DNA from: JACDCY01 sp964350145
Lineage (GTDB): Bacteria > Gemmatimonadota > Gemmatimonadetes > Gemmatimonadales > Gemmatimonadaceae
DNA: 53,285 nt
Direction of reading: 5' to 3'
Assembly (NCBI GenBank): GCA_964350145.1
Contig: CAYGJL010000026.1
Span: 1 to 53,285 of the forward strand
Shown here one piece after another: positions 41,296-49,806 of this stretch. A program made the translations under genes and the position numbers. The notes beneath the pieces were generated by a model that was given only the letters and a program-made list of their open reading frames with translations, was not told the origin of the DNA and did not search any database. The stretch's first letter is position 1. The number at the start of each line of letters is the position of its first letter.

Positions 41296-42442
41296 GCGCC
41301 TGCTGGTAGATCGAGAGGTATTTCTGCGCCGCCGATTCGGGTGCAAAGTTTGCCAGCGCGTACATTCTCCCCGACTGCCCCATGGAGCTCGCGCGCGCGC
41401 TGTTGTTCACCAGATCGTCGAGCGCGGCGGAGAGCGCGGGAACGTTGTTCGCCTCGACCAGGATGCCGGTGCTGCCGTCACGCACCACGTCCGGCGTGCC
41501 GCCCGAGCGGAAGCCGACGACCGGCGTCTCGCACAGCGCGGCCTCGACCGCGACGAGCCCGAGCCCTTCGTCAATCGACGGGACAGCGAGCACGCGCGTT
41601 CGCTGGTAGAACTTCGGCAGCTCGCCCTGCCTGACCTGCCCGTGCCAGCGCACGCGGTCGGCGACGCCCAGCTCCGTCGCGAGCGTGCCGAGCGATTCCC
41701 GCGCGGGCCCGTCACCCACGACGTCGAGCACTGAGCTGGTCTTCATCCCGGCGAGTGCGCGGATGAGCTGGTCGAGCCCCTTCTGCGCGTTGAGCCGGCC
41801 CACGAAGAGAATGCCGTCCCTCGGGATCGAGTCGTCGGGCTCGAACAGCTCGGTCGCGACCGGCATCGGCGCGACCACCGGAGAGCGGTTGGGCACGAGC
41901 AGATCCAGCTCGCCGGCCAGCCAGTGGGACACGGTCGTGACTTTCGCCGAGTGCGTGATGACGTGGCGGAAGAGCGGCCGCGCGACCGCGACGCTCTTGG
42001 CCAGCCGCACGTCGGTGCCGTGCAGGGTCGTGACCAGCGGCAAGTGTGACAGGCCGCCAAGCCATGTTCCGACGAGTCCGCCTGGAAACCACCAGTGCGC
42101 GTGAATGAGATCGGGGGTGACTCTCCGGCGCGCCATCACCGACTTGGCGAAATCGGCGCCGAGGAATCCGAGCATCGTGACCTTGGCGCTCCAGGACCGC
42201 TGGAACTCGGTCGCCATGTTGCCGGTGTACGCGAGCTTCTCGTACCTGCGCGGCGCGTAGCGGAAGCGCTCGACGGTGATGCCGTCTACCTCGTCGGTGC
42301 TGTCCACTCCGTTGCTCGATGGAGCGACGACGTGAACTTTGACGTCCACCTTTTCCAGCGCCTTTGCCAACCGCAGTACGAATGATCCGGCCGGATCGCC
42401 GATGTACCGCGGGAAGGCGTGCGATAGGAACAGAACGTTCAT
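41276..42442 (-). CDS. Glycosyltransferase family 4
   Basis: 388 residues, GT-B fold. N-terminal FLSHAFPRYIGDPAGSFVLR, DLIHAHWWFPGGLVG and LHGTDVRL in the acceptor half; LFVGRLNAQKGLDQLI (about 223-238), DGPARESL and the E-x7-E motif region SIDEGLGLVAVEAALCETPVVG (about 298-319) in the donor half. Uses a nucleotide sugar; the acceptor is unknown. It lacks any distinguishing mark of BshA that I can see, so I do not link it to bshC. ATG at 42442. Confidence 0.92.
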   Translation of the reverse strand: MNVLFLSHAFPRYIGDPAGSFVLRLAKALEKVDVKVHVVAPSSNGVDSTDEVDGITVERFRYAPRRYEKLAYTGNMATEFQRSWSAKVTMLGFLGADFAKSVMARRRVTPDLIHAHWWFPGGLVGTWLGGLSHLPLVTTLHGTDVRLAKSVAVARPLFRHVITHSAKVTTVSHWLAGELDLLVPNRSPVVAPMPVATELFEPDDSIPRDGILFVGRLNAQKGLDQLIRALAGMKTSSVLDVVGDGPARESLGTLATELGVADRVRWHGQVRQGELPKFYQRTRVLAVPSIDEGLGLVAVEAALCETPVVGFRSGGTPDVVRDGSTGILVEANNVPALSAALDDLVNNSARASSMGQSGRMYALANFAPESAAQKYLSIYQQALDGYGS

Positions 42443-42469
42443 TGGGCGGGGGCGAGGAAAAAGACGGGG

Positions 42470-42604
42470 GAGCGTTGTGCGTTTACCGTAGTTCGGTTAT
42501 GCGTTAGGACGTGACCGCGGAAGTGCGGCGAACAATGGCCTATCCAGTCGGTCCTGCCGTAACGGGAAAACGCCCTACGGATGAACGGGCAACGCACAAC
42601 GCTC
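42470..42604. repeat. Inverted repeat built of degenerate AACG heptads
   Basis: Arms gagcgttgtgcgtt (42470-42483) and its exact reverse complement (42591-42604) end a partly palindromic 135-bp segment. In the right arm an ACG core recurs every 7-8 bp (42562, 42570, 42577, 42585, 42592, 42599); the left arm shows the same on the other strand. It fills the 181-bp spacer between the GT2 and GT4 genes. Confidence 0.8.
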
Positions 42605-42623
42605 ATCACCGCCGGTCTCTGCA

Positions 42624-43637
42624 TTACGGAATCTCCGTCGGCTGTGATCCCGGCCGTGCCGACAGCTCTTCGACTCTTCGTCGCAGCTCCCGCAGCTCTG
42701 CCCGTTGGGCGGCCATCAACTCGCCGATCAGCCCCGTGGCGATCGCAATCGACCCGACCGTCAGACACACCACGACGAGATCGATCAGCGGCCGGAAACC
42801 GACGCCGCCGATCACGCGCCAGAGGATCGCGCCGATTCCGACGAGGAGCCCGGCGAGAAAGAGCGCCGCGCCGAGCATTCCGAACAGCAGCAGCGGCTTG
42901 CGGGCGAACCTGAGCTCGAACCACACGGCGAGCATGTCGAGCACGCCGATCGGGATCCGGCCGATGCCGAACTTTGATTTGCCCGCGTGGCGCGCGTACA
43001 GCGGGACCGGGACTTCGGTGACTGTATAGCCCTGCGCGGCCGCCATCACGACCATGTAGCGGTGCCAGTCGGGCCGCGGGGGCAGCGTATCCATGACCTC
43101 GCGCCGGTAAGCCTTCACCGAGTTGAGGTCCCGCACCGGAACGTTGAACAGCGAGCGGCTCAGCTTGTTGTACACGCTCGAGACGAACGCCTTCTCGTAC
43201 TTTCCTTCCTTGTATCCCGTCACCATGTCCGACTGTTCGCTCAGGATCGGCTCGACGAGCCGCGGAATGTCTTCGGGCTTGTACTGCAGGTCCGCGGGGT
43301 AGAAGACCAGCACCCTTCCCGACGAATGCAGGTAGCCGGTGCGGAGGGCGTCGGCGATGCCGCGGCCGACGCGATGCCGCACGGCCTTGAGGAACGGGTG
43401 GTCGGGGAGCAACAGTTGAAGGCCGTCCCAGCTCCCGTCCGTCGAGCCGTCGTCGATGATCACGAACTCGTACCGCACTCCGCCGGATGCAGCCGCCAGC
43501 GCGGCGGCCTGCTCGACGAACAGCGGAAGGTTTTCGGCTTCGTTCCGCGCCGGCACCAGCACGCTCACGTCCACCAGCTGCGCTCGCCGGTCGAGCGAGG
43601 GCGCGTCCCGCTGGATCAGACCCCGACCCGCGCTCAT
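42624..43637 (-). CDS. GT2 polyprenyl-phosphate glycosyltransferase with two C-terminal membrane helices (CsbB/GtrB type)
   Basis: 337 residues. GT-A domain: SVLVPARNEAENLPLFVEQ (about 25-43), IIDDGSTDGSWDG, VFYPADLQYKPED (about 109-121) and VRDLNSVKAYRREV. Two membrane helices (about 248-270 and 278-305) precede a basic C-terminal coiled coil (about 308-330). This is the layout of synthases that make undecaprenyl- or dolichyl-phosphate sugars for GT-C enzymes. ATG overlaps the rpoN stop (ATGA), so it is the last gene of the long kdsB-rpoN run. Confidence 0.91.
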   Translation of the reverse strand: MSAGRGLIQRDAPSLDRRAQLVDVSVLVPARNEAENLPLFVEQAAALAAASGGVRYEFVIIDDGSTDGSWDGLQLLLPDHPFLKAVRHRVGRGIADALRTGYLHSSGRVLVFYPADLQYKPEDIPRLVEPILSEQSDMVTGYKEGKYEKAFVSSVYNKLSRSLFNVPVRDLNSVKAYRREVMDTLPPRPDWHRYMVVMAAAQGYTVTEVPVPLYARHAGKSKFGIGRIPIGVLDMLAVWFELRFARKPLLLFGMLGAALFLAGLLVGIGAILWRVIGGVGFRPLIDLVVVCLTVGSIAIATGLIGELMAAQRAELRELRRRVEELSARPGSQPTEIP

Positions 43638-45097
43638 ACCCGCTTCCGCATCCGCGCGGACAGCACGCCGAGCTGGTCGCGGTACTTGGCGACGGTTCGC
43701 CGCGCGATCTGGACGCCGCTCTCCTTCAGGATGTTGACGATCGCCTGATCGGTGAGCGGATGCCTCGGATCCTCCTGCTCGACCAGTTTCTCCAGCTGCG
43801 CCTTGATTCCGCGCGCAGAGACGTCCTCGCCGTCCGCCGTGGCGAGCCCGGACGAGAAGAAATACTTGAGCGCGAGCACGCCGCGCGGCGTCTGCACGTA
43901 CTTCTCGTTGGTCACGCGGCTCACGGTGGACTCGTGCATGCTGATGACTTCGGCGACCTCGCGCAGCGTCAGCGGCTTGAGGAACTGCACACCCTTCTCG
44001 AAGAACTCACGCTGCCGCTCGACGATGTAGTTCATCACCTTCAGCATCGTCTGCCGCCGCTGCTCGATCGCCTGGATCATCCAGTTCGCCGAATTGAGCT
44101 TGCTGGAGATGAACTCCTTGTTCTCGCCGTCGAACTTTTTCTTGTCGCGCGCGATCTCCTGGTAGGTTTTGCTCAACTTGAGCCGCGGCAGGTTGGCGTC
44201 GTTCAGGAAGACGTGGTACTTGCCGTCGATCTTGTCCACGACGAGATCGGGGATGATGTAGTTGTCGTCCCCGCTGCTGAAGCGCAGCCCCGGCTTGGGG
44301 TCGAACTTCTGTATCTCGTCCGCCGCCTTCTGCACGTCGGACGGGCTGATCCCGAACCGCTTGGAGATCTCGCTCCAGCGGTGGTTGATCAGCTCATCGA
44401 AGCAATCGCGCACGAGCCGGAACGGCACCGATTGCTCGAGGCCCGCCTCGCGCAGCTGCAGCATGAGACACTCGCGCAGGTCCCGCGCGCCGACGCCCGG
44501 GGGATCGAGCGCCTGGACGATGCCGAGCATCTCCTCCCCTTCCTCGATCGTGTACAGCGGTAGGTCGTCGAAGTCCCGGTCCTGCACCTCGGCGGCGCGC
44601 TGCACAACCTCGTTCAGCGCCAGCACTATCTCGTCCACCGAAGACGCCAGGTAGCCGTCGTCGTCGATGTTGCCGATGTACTCGTCGGCGAGCAGCACCT
44701 GGCGCGGCGTGAGGTCCAGCAGCGTGATCTGGTCGCGCAGGTGGTCGCTCAGGTCCCGGCTGTCTACGGTGACGGGCTCGTAGTACTCCTTCTCCTCGTG
44801 CTCCTCGCGCCGTCCGCCGGTGTCGAAGCCGTCCAGGAGAATCTCCTCCCAGTCGATCCCCTCGACCTTCTCCTCCGGCGGAGTTTGCTCGACGGGCTCT
44901 TCGGCCTGCTGCGTCTCATCGTCGTCCTCCTCCTCCGGCTCGATCAGCTCGAGGAAAGGATTGTTCAGCAGCTCCTGCTTGAGATGCTGCTGGAGGTCGA
45001 GCAACGGCATGTACAGGAGATCCATCGCCTGGTACAAGCGCGGATTGATCTTCATCTCCTGCCTGAGCTGTGTGCCCTGCGAAAGTCCTTGCTTCAC
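43634..45097 (-). CDS. rpoN: RNA polymerase sigma-54 factor
   Basis: 487 residues. Region I with leucine/glutamine-rich start (QGTQLRQEMKINPRLYQAMDLL), an unusually acidic region II (about 53-110), the core-binding domain with ALDPPGVGARDLRECLMLQL, the helix-turn-helix (LREVAEVISMHESTVSRVTN, about 377-396) and the RpoN box ARRTVAKYR (465-473), which reads the -24 element. Needs an AAA+ activator; none is encoded in the window. GTG start overlaps the lptB stop. The lptB-rpoN order is the same as in many Proteobacteria. Confidence 0.97.
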   Translation of the reverse strand: MKQGLSQGTQLRQEMKINPRLYQAMDLLYMPLLDLQQHLKQELLNNPFLELIEPEEEDDDETQQAEEPVEQTPPEEKVEGIDWEEILLDGFDTGGRREEHEEKEYYEPVTVDSRDLSDHLRDQITLLDLTPRQVLLADEYIGNIDDDGYLASSVDEIVLALNEVVQRAAEVQDRDFDDLPLYTIEEGEEMLGIVQALDPPGVGARDLRECLMLQLREAGLEQSVPFRLVRDCFDELINHRWSEISKRFGISPSDVQKAADEIQKFDPKPGLRFSSGDDNYIIPDLVVDKIDGKYHVFLNDANLPRLKLSKTYQEIARDKKKFDGENKEFISSKLNSANWMIQAIEQRRQTMLKVMNYIVERQREFFEKGVQFLKPLTLREVAEVISMHESTVSRVTNEKYVQTPRGVLALKYFFSSGLATADGEDVSARGIKAQLEKLVEQEDPRHPLTDQAIVNILKESGVQIARRTVAKYRDQLGVLSARMRKRV

Positions 45098-46311
45098 GCC
45101 ACTCCGCCGATCTCGTCTTCCGCGAACCGCGAGCGCAGCCGCGTCGTCAATGTGGGGCCAAGGTAAATCTCAGCCACTGTGTCGTCGAATACCAGGTCAC
45201 GAACCGTGCCCGACACCTTGACTTGTCCGTCGAACATGATGTACGCGCGGTCCACGATGTCGAGCGTCTGCTCCACGTTGTGGTCACTGATGAGCACGCC
45301 GATGCCGCGGTGCCTGAGTCCCGCGACGATGGTCTGGATGTCGTGCACGGCGATCGGGTCCACCCCGGCAAACGGCTCGTCCAACATCATGAACTTGGGA
45401 TCGGTGACGAGCGCTCGCGTGATCTCGAGCCGGCGCCGCTCGCCGCCGGAGAGCGAGTAGGCCTTGTTCTTCCTCAGGCGCTTGATCCCCAGCTCGTCGA
45501 GCAGCGTCTCCAGCCGGTCCCGGCGCTGGTCCGGCGTGAGCGGCAGCGTCTCGAGAATGGCGAGGATGTTGTCTTCGACCGAGAGCTTGCGGAAGACCGA
45601 CGGCTCCTGCGAGAGGTACCCGATTCCCTGCCGCGCGCGCTGGTACATCGGCATGTCGGTGATGTCGTTGCCGTCGAGGATGATGCGGCCCGCGAGCGGC
45701 TTAATGAGACCGACGATCATGTAAAAGGTCGTGGTTTTGCCCGCGCCGTTGGGGCCGAGCAGCCCGACGATCTCGCCCTGCCGGAGCCGGAGCCGCACGT
45801 CGTTCACGACCTTGCGCCGGCGGTACGCCTTAACGAGCCCCTGCGCCTCGAGAACGCTCGCGCGCGGAATCGGGATGACTCCCGAATGGTGCAGCTCGAA
45901 CTCGGTCTGATCGCACGCCTCGTAGATCAGTCGCGCGACCTCGGCGCGCACGGCCGCGACCTCGCGCCAGAGGCCCTCTTCGACCATCACAGCCGCGTCG
46001 GGCTCCTTCAGGCTCTGGCCGAGTTGGCGGATGACGCCGTCCTCGGTGAGCCGCGGCAGCGCGTGCTCGGCGACGTACGCGTCCACTTCGTCGAGGCTCA
46101 GGCGTCCCGCCTCGCGCTCCGCGTTCTTCCCTTCGTCGCGAAGCGTGCGCAGGTAGTCGTCGCGGAATGAGAGCGCGACGTCGTGCACGCCCGCGCGCCC
46201 CTGCTCGTCCGCGCGCGCGAACAGCGCCTGCAGCGCCAGCGCGGTGGAGCGCTCACGCGTGGACATGCGGGCGATCAGCTCCTCGACGCGCGGCGGAAAC
46301 GGGGGACGCAT
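45094..46311 (-). CDS. lptB: LPS export ATPase LptB with an extra N-terminal domain
   Basis: 405 residues, against about 240 for ordinary LptB. Residues 153-400 are LptB: AQGLVKAYRRRKVVNDV, Walker A GPNGAGKTTT (186-195), SLSGGERRRLEI signature, LMLDEPFAGVDP-type Walker B and the switch His in ISDHNVEQTLDIVDRAY. It powers LPS extraction from the inner membrane with LptFG. Residues 1-150 are an added helical, charged region (MSTRERSTALALQALFARAD...) I cannot match to a family. The ATG at 46311 shares a base with the lptA stop, supporting this start. Confidence 0.93.
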   Translation of the reverse strand: MRPPFPPRVEELIARMSTRERSTALALQALFARADEQGRAGVHDVALSFRDDYLRTLRDEGKNAEREAGRLSLDEVDAYVAEHALPRLTEDGVIRQLGQSLKEPDAAVMVEEGLWREVAAVRAEVARLIYEACDQTEFELHHSGVIPIPRASVLEAQGLVKAYRRRKVVNDVRLRLRQGEIVGLLGPNGAGKTTTFYMIVGLIKPLAGRIILDGNDITDMPMYQRARQGIGYLSQEPSVFRKLSVEDNILAILETLPLTPDQRRDRLETLLDELGIKRLRKNKAYSLSGGERRRLEITRALVTDPKFMMLDEPFAGVDPIAVHDIQTIVAGLRHRGIGVLISDHNVEQTLDIVDRAYIMFDGQVKVSGTVRDLVFDDTVAEIYLGPTLTTRLRSRFAEDEIGGVA

Positions 46312-47663
46312 CAGCGCGGATTCCCCGGGCGCGCCGGAGCCGGTCGAGCTGGCGCGGGCTGCGTGGTGCCGGGCTGGCTCGCGGGTGGAACCGCCGTCAG
46401 CGCGTCCGCTTCCAGGTACACGCCCGACGCCTGGTCGGTCACCGTCACCGTGCTCACTTCACCCTCCGCGAAAGCGATCTCGATGACGCGGCCGCGGACG
46501 TAGTTCATCGTCGGTCGGTCCCGAACGCCTTCCGGATTGCCGAACTGATAGAACGAGCGCGCGTTGCCGGTCGCGACCAGCTCGCGCGGGACCGCGCGGG
46601 AAGTGTCTCCGGCCGCCACCGAGTCGAAGCGCGCCACGAGGGTGTCGCCGCTGATCCAGTCGCGCTCGTTGGAGGTGACCGTCGCGGTGTCGGGGATGCT
46701 GTTGGCGAAGGCGTCGCCAATCGCGTGCATCTCGCGCAGCCGCTGGTTGGGCGTCGAGACGTATATGGAGTCGGCGGTGATGTCGCGGTCGGGACTGGTC
46801 GCGCGTGCCCGTCCCGGCCCCCACGCGAACGCTTCCTGCAGCTGCTCGTTCACGAGCCGCAGATCTATCGAGTCGGCCAGCAACTCGAGGTCGCCGCTCA
46901 GCACGTGCCCGGACGGCGTCGCCAGCACGCGCTCGAGCTGGCGTTCTCGCGAGAAGAGATCGATCACTCCGCCCCGGAGCGTGAACGGACGCTCGCCCAA
47001 GCCGGTGACGACCGGCGCCAGCATTAAGCGCACGAACTCGCGCTCTGTGTCCACGAACGCGGAGTCGCCGTTAGCGCGCACCGATGTCCGCGTGATCTCC
47101 ACGCGGCGCGAGGCATACACCAAACTGTCCCCGACGAGAACGATCTGATCGGCGAGCACGCTCACCGGCTCGGCCCCGGCTCCAGCTCCTGGATCCACGA
47201 GCGAGAGCCGCGGTCTGCCCGTGGCGACCGTTCGCGCGATCGGTCGGCCGACCACCGCGCGATAGTAATCGGCCGCGGGCGCCCGCATCACCGAGCCGTT
47301 GGTCATCCTGGCGACGACGTTTCCGACCGCGTTCAGGCGGTCTTCGCCGCGATAATAGGTCATGCGCTGCGCCGTGATGTCTATCTGCGGCTCGGTGTAG
47401 TGCACGCCGCCGATCAGCAGCAGCTCCCCGGTGTCCTCGTTGAACCGGGCGCTGTCCGAGGAGATCCGGTTGTTCTGGCCCGCGCAGGACACGCTTACAC
47501 CGCGACCGAGGATCATCAGCGACTGGCCGGACGGCTGCTGCACCAGGTTGGCTGTGGTCGCCGGAGTGTTCTTGAAGATGTAGTCGCAGTTCGGCAGCGC
47601 CTGCGCGCCGGCGAGCCGGACCGACGCTGCGACCGCTCCCGCGATGATCCACCCGCCGCGCAT
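46311..47663 (-). CDS. lptA: LptA/OstA-like periplasmic LPS transport protein
   Basis: 450 residues, longer than E. coli LptA (185). Signal peptide to LAGA (about 20), then an OstA-type beta-jellyroll repeat region: VSCAGQNNRISSDSARFNEDTG, LLIGGVHYTEPQIDITAQRMTYY, LNAVGNVVARMTNG, and a second set further on (GHVLSGDLELLADSID, MHAIGDAF). C-terminal tail is Pro/Ala-rich. It would form the bridge carrying LPS across the periplasm; the length suggests extra jellyroll repeats. Overlaps its neighbours by one base each. Confidence 0.88.
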   Translation of the reverse strand: MRGGWIIAGAVAASVRLAGAQALPNCDYIFKNTPATTANLVQQPSGQSLMILGRGVSVSCAGQNNRISSDSARFNEDTGELLLIGGVHYTEPQIDITAQRMTYYRGEDRLNAVGNVVARMTNGSVMRAPAADYYRAVVGRPIARTVATGRPRLSLVDPGAGAGAEPVSVLADQIVLVGDSLVYASRRVEITRTSVRANGDSAFVDTEREFVRLMLAPVVTGLGERPFTLRGGVIDLFSRERQLERVLATPSGHVLSGDLELLADSIDLRLVNEQLQEAFAWGPGRARATSPDRDITADSIYVSTPNQRLREMHAIGDAFANSIPDTATVTSNERDWISGDTLVARFDSVAAGDTSRAVPRELVATGNARSFYQFGNPEGVRDRPTMNYVRGRVIEIAFAEGEVSTVTVTDQASGVYLEADALTAVPPASQPGTTQPAPARPAPARPGNPR

Positions 47664-48265
47664 CAGTTGCTGTCCGGGCGAATGGTTGCCGCCGGTGGAG
47701 CCGGAGCGACTGGCGAAGCGCCCGGCGACGCCGTGGCGCCCTGCCCCGTCACGAACCCGCTGGCTCCGCTCAGCACCTGCACGTTATTCAGTCCGGGATC
47801 GGAGCGGAAGCCGACACCCGCGATCCGCCGGCCGGGCTCGGTCATCACGAACTGGCTGTCGCTCGTGAACTGGTTGGCCCCTTCGTTGTAGTGCAGCTCC
47901 GGCGTCTCGATGCGGCGGCCGTTTTCCGTGTTGACGATCACGTTGCCGTACGCGGTCATATTGCCGAGCCGGGTGCTGTACCGGCCGTGATCCGACGTGA
48001 GGACCGCGTCCTTCATCCCGCCCGCCGTGTAGAACGTGGTGTTCACGTCGTCCAGCTCGATGCGCGTATTGTCGTCGAAGAAGTAGGCGGTGTCGGCTTG
48101 CAGCTCCGCGCGGATGACGCCGCGGTCGGTCATGTTGAAGCTCGCTCCGAACATCACCTGGTCGGCGGAATCAGCCATGGCCGAACGCGCCAGCACCGGC
48201 GGCTCCCGCTTGTCGTCGCACGCGGTCGCGACCACCAGCAACGCGGAAAAGGCGAGCGCTCTCAC
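47663..48265 (-). CDS. lptC: LPS export protein LptC
   Basis: 200 residues. Unlike E. coli LptC, which has a membrane helix, the N-terminus has a lipobox-like VATAC (Cys about 16), so it may be a lipoprotein. Core of the LptC fold: VMFGASFNMTDRGVIRAEL, ADTAYFFDDNTRIELDDVNTTFY, LTSDHGRYSTRLGNMTAYGNV. Takes LPS from LptBFG and hands it to LptA. GTG start overlaps the kdsD stop by GTGA. Confidence 0.9.
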   Translation of the reverse strand: MRALAFSALLVVATACDDKREPPVLARSAMADSADQVMFGASFNMTDRGVIRAELQADTAYFFDDNTRIELDDVNTTFYTAGGMKDAVLTSDHGRYSTRLGNMTAYGNVIVNTENGRRIETPELHYNEGANQFTSDSQFVMTEPGRRIAGVGFRSDPGLNNVQVLSGASGFVTGQGATASPGASPVAPAPPAATIRPDSN

Positions 48266-49239
48266 ACGACCCCGGCGCGCATCAGATCGTGCAGGTGCAC
48301 GACGCCCATCAGCTCGTCGCTCCCGTCGAGCACTGGCATAGACATGATCCCGTCCTTCTCCATCCGGAAGACGACCGCGCTGCCGAGCTCATCCGCGTAC
48401 GCCATTTTGGGTTCGGTGTTCATCACGGTCCCGATGACAATGGGAAAGACGTTCTCCTCCCGCTCCATCAGCCGGGTGAGATCGCCAGCCGTATAAACCC
48501 CACGAACCTTTTTTCGGTCATCCGATACGATCGCGATCCCCCGCTGCTCGGCGATCAGGACGATCACCTCGCGGATCGTGGCCGTGGCGGGCACTACGGG
48601 AAGGGGCGCCTCGACCATCACATCGGAGACGAGCGTGAGCAGCCGGCGCCCCAGGGAGCCGCCCGGGTGCAGTCTGGCGAAGTCGTCCGGGGCAAACCCC
48701 TTCTCCTCCAGCAGCGCGATCGCGAGCGCGTCGCCCAGCGCCAGGGCCGCGGTCGTGCTCGTGGTGGGCGCCAGGTCATGCGGGCAGGCTTCTTTCTCGA
48801 CCGTGGCATCCAGCGCAATGTCCGCGTGCCGGGCCAGCATCGAGCCTGCGGAGCCGGTGATGGCAATGGTCGGCACACCGAACCGCTTGAGATGGTCCAC
48901 GAGCGTAACCAGGTCGCCGGACTCGCCGCTGCGCGAGATCAGCATTCCGACGTCGGAGCTTCCGACTATTCCCAGATCGCCGTGCGCGGCCTCGGCTGGG
49001 TGCAGAAACGTGGCGGGAGTTCCGGTAGAAGTGAGCGTTGCGGCGATCTTTCGCCCGATCAAGCCCGACTTGCCTACGCCCGACACGATCACCCTTCCCT
49101 GGCAGCCTGCGAGCATCCGGACTGCGCGCGCGAAGCTCTGGTCCAGCCGCTCCCCGGTGCGCGTGACGGCATCTGCTTCCATGCGGAGCACGCGCCGGCC
49201 GCGCTCGAGAATCTCGTCGTCCGACGATCTCCCGGTCAC
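48262..49239 (-). CDS. kdsD: D-arabinose-5-phosphate isomerase KdsD (KpsF/GutQ family)
   Basis: Converts ribulose-5-phosphate to arabinose-5-phosphate, the first step to Kdo. 325 residues: SIS domain with VSGVGKSGLIGRKIAATL (about 52-69), HPAEAAHGDLG and SRSGESGDL, followed by two CBS domains (VSDVMVEAPLPVV onward and VIGTVMNTEPKM onward). GTG at 49239 overlaps the kdsC stop and gives the normal length; the frame is open upstream to 49302. Confidence 0.95.
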   Translation of the reverse strand: MTGRSSDDEILERGRRVLRMEADAVTRTGERLDQSFARAVRMLAGCQGRVIVSGVGKSGLIGRKIAATLTSTGTPATFLHPAEAAHGDLGIVGSSDVGMLISRSGESGDLVTLVDHLKRFGVPTIAITGSAGSMLARHADIALDATVEKEACPHDLAPTTSTTAALALGDALAIALLEEKGFAPDDFARLHPGGSLGRRLLTLVSDVMVEAPLPVVPATATIREVIVLIAEQRGIAIVSDDRKKVRGVYTAGDLTRLMEREENVFPIVIGTVMNTEPKMAYADELGSAVVFRMEKDGIMSMPVLDGSDELMGVVHLHDLMRAGVV

Positions 49240-49805
49240 AGCTCGTCCTCCAGGAACGCGCGCGAGCGCTGCTCCACGTACCGCTCCACCGCCGGCGTCC
49301 ACTCTCGGCGAGCCCGCAGGAGCAGCTCGACGAACTCACGCACGGCGCCGTGTCCGCCGGCCCGCTTCAGCACGACGTCGCACTCGTCCTTCACTTCCTT
49401 GACGGCGTTGGCCACTGCCACGGGGAGACCGACGATGCGCAGTATCCCCAGGTCGGGCAGATCGTCGCCGACGAACGCCGCGTCCTCGATGGATATGTCA
49501 TGTTGCCGCAGGAGTTGCCTGAACGCCGGCAGCTTTCGCGCGCCCCTGTCCTGCACGCAGTCGTCTATGCCCAACTCCGCGGCCCGCAGCCGGACGCTCT
49601 CGGATTCCCGGCCGGTGATGATCGCGACACGGATCCCGGTCATCCTGAGCAAGTGGATGCCGAGCCCGTCCTGAATATCGTACCGCTTGAACTCGATGCG
49701 CTCGGTTCCGGCCGCGCCGAGAAAGATCCCGCCTTCCGTGAGCACGCCGTCCACGTCGAAGGCTACGAGCTTGATCTGGGTGGCGCGCTTGCGTGAGAGA
49801 GCCAC
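49236..49805 (-). CDS. kdsC: 3-deoxy-D-manno-octulosonate 8-phosphate phosphatase KdsC
   Basis: HAD-family phosphatase removing phosphate from Kdo-8-P. 189 residues with the nucleophile motif VAFDVDGVLTEGG (about 14-26), IITGRES (motif II), and FVGDDLPDLGIL (motif III/IV). No cap domain, as in tetrameric KdsC. GTG start at 49805, 1 bp after the kdsA stop; a longer frame to 49847 lies inside kdsA. Confidence 0.95.
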   Translation of the reverse strand: MALSRKRATQIKLVAFDVDGVLTEGGIFLGAAGTERIEFKRYDIQDGLGIHLLRMTGIRVAIITGRESESVRLRAAELGIDDCVQDRGARKLPAFRQLLRQHDISIEDAAFVGDDLPDLGILRIVGLPVAVANAVKEVKDECDVVLKRAGGHGAVREFVELLLRARREWTPAVERYVEQRSRAFLEDEL

Positions 49806-49806
49806 G

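Noticed and set aside
41276..42442. GT4 gene as bshA, partner of bshC
   Set aside because: Only general GT4 motifs are visible and the gene lies 27 kb away in a glycan cluster.
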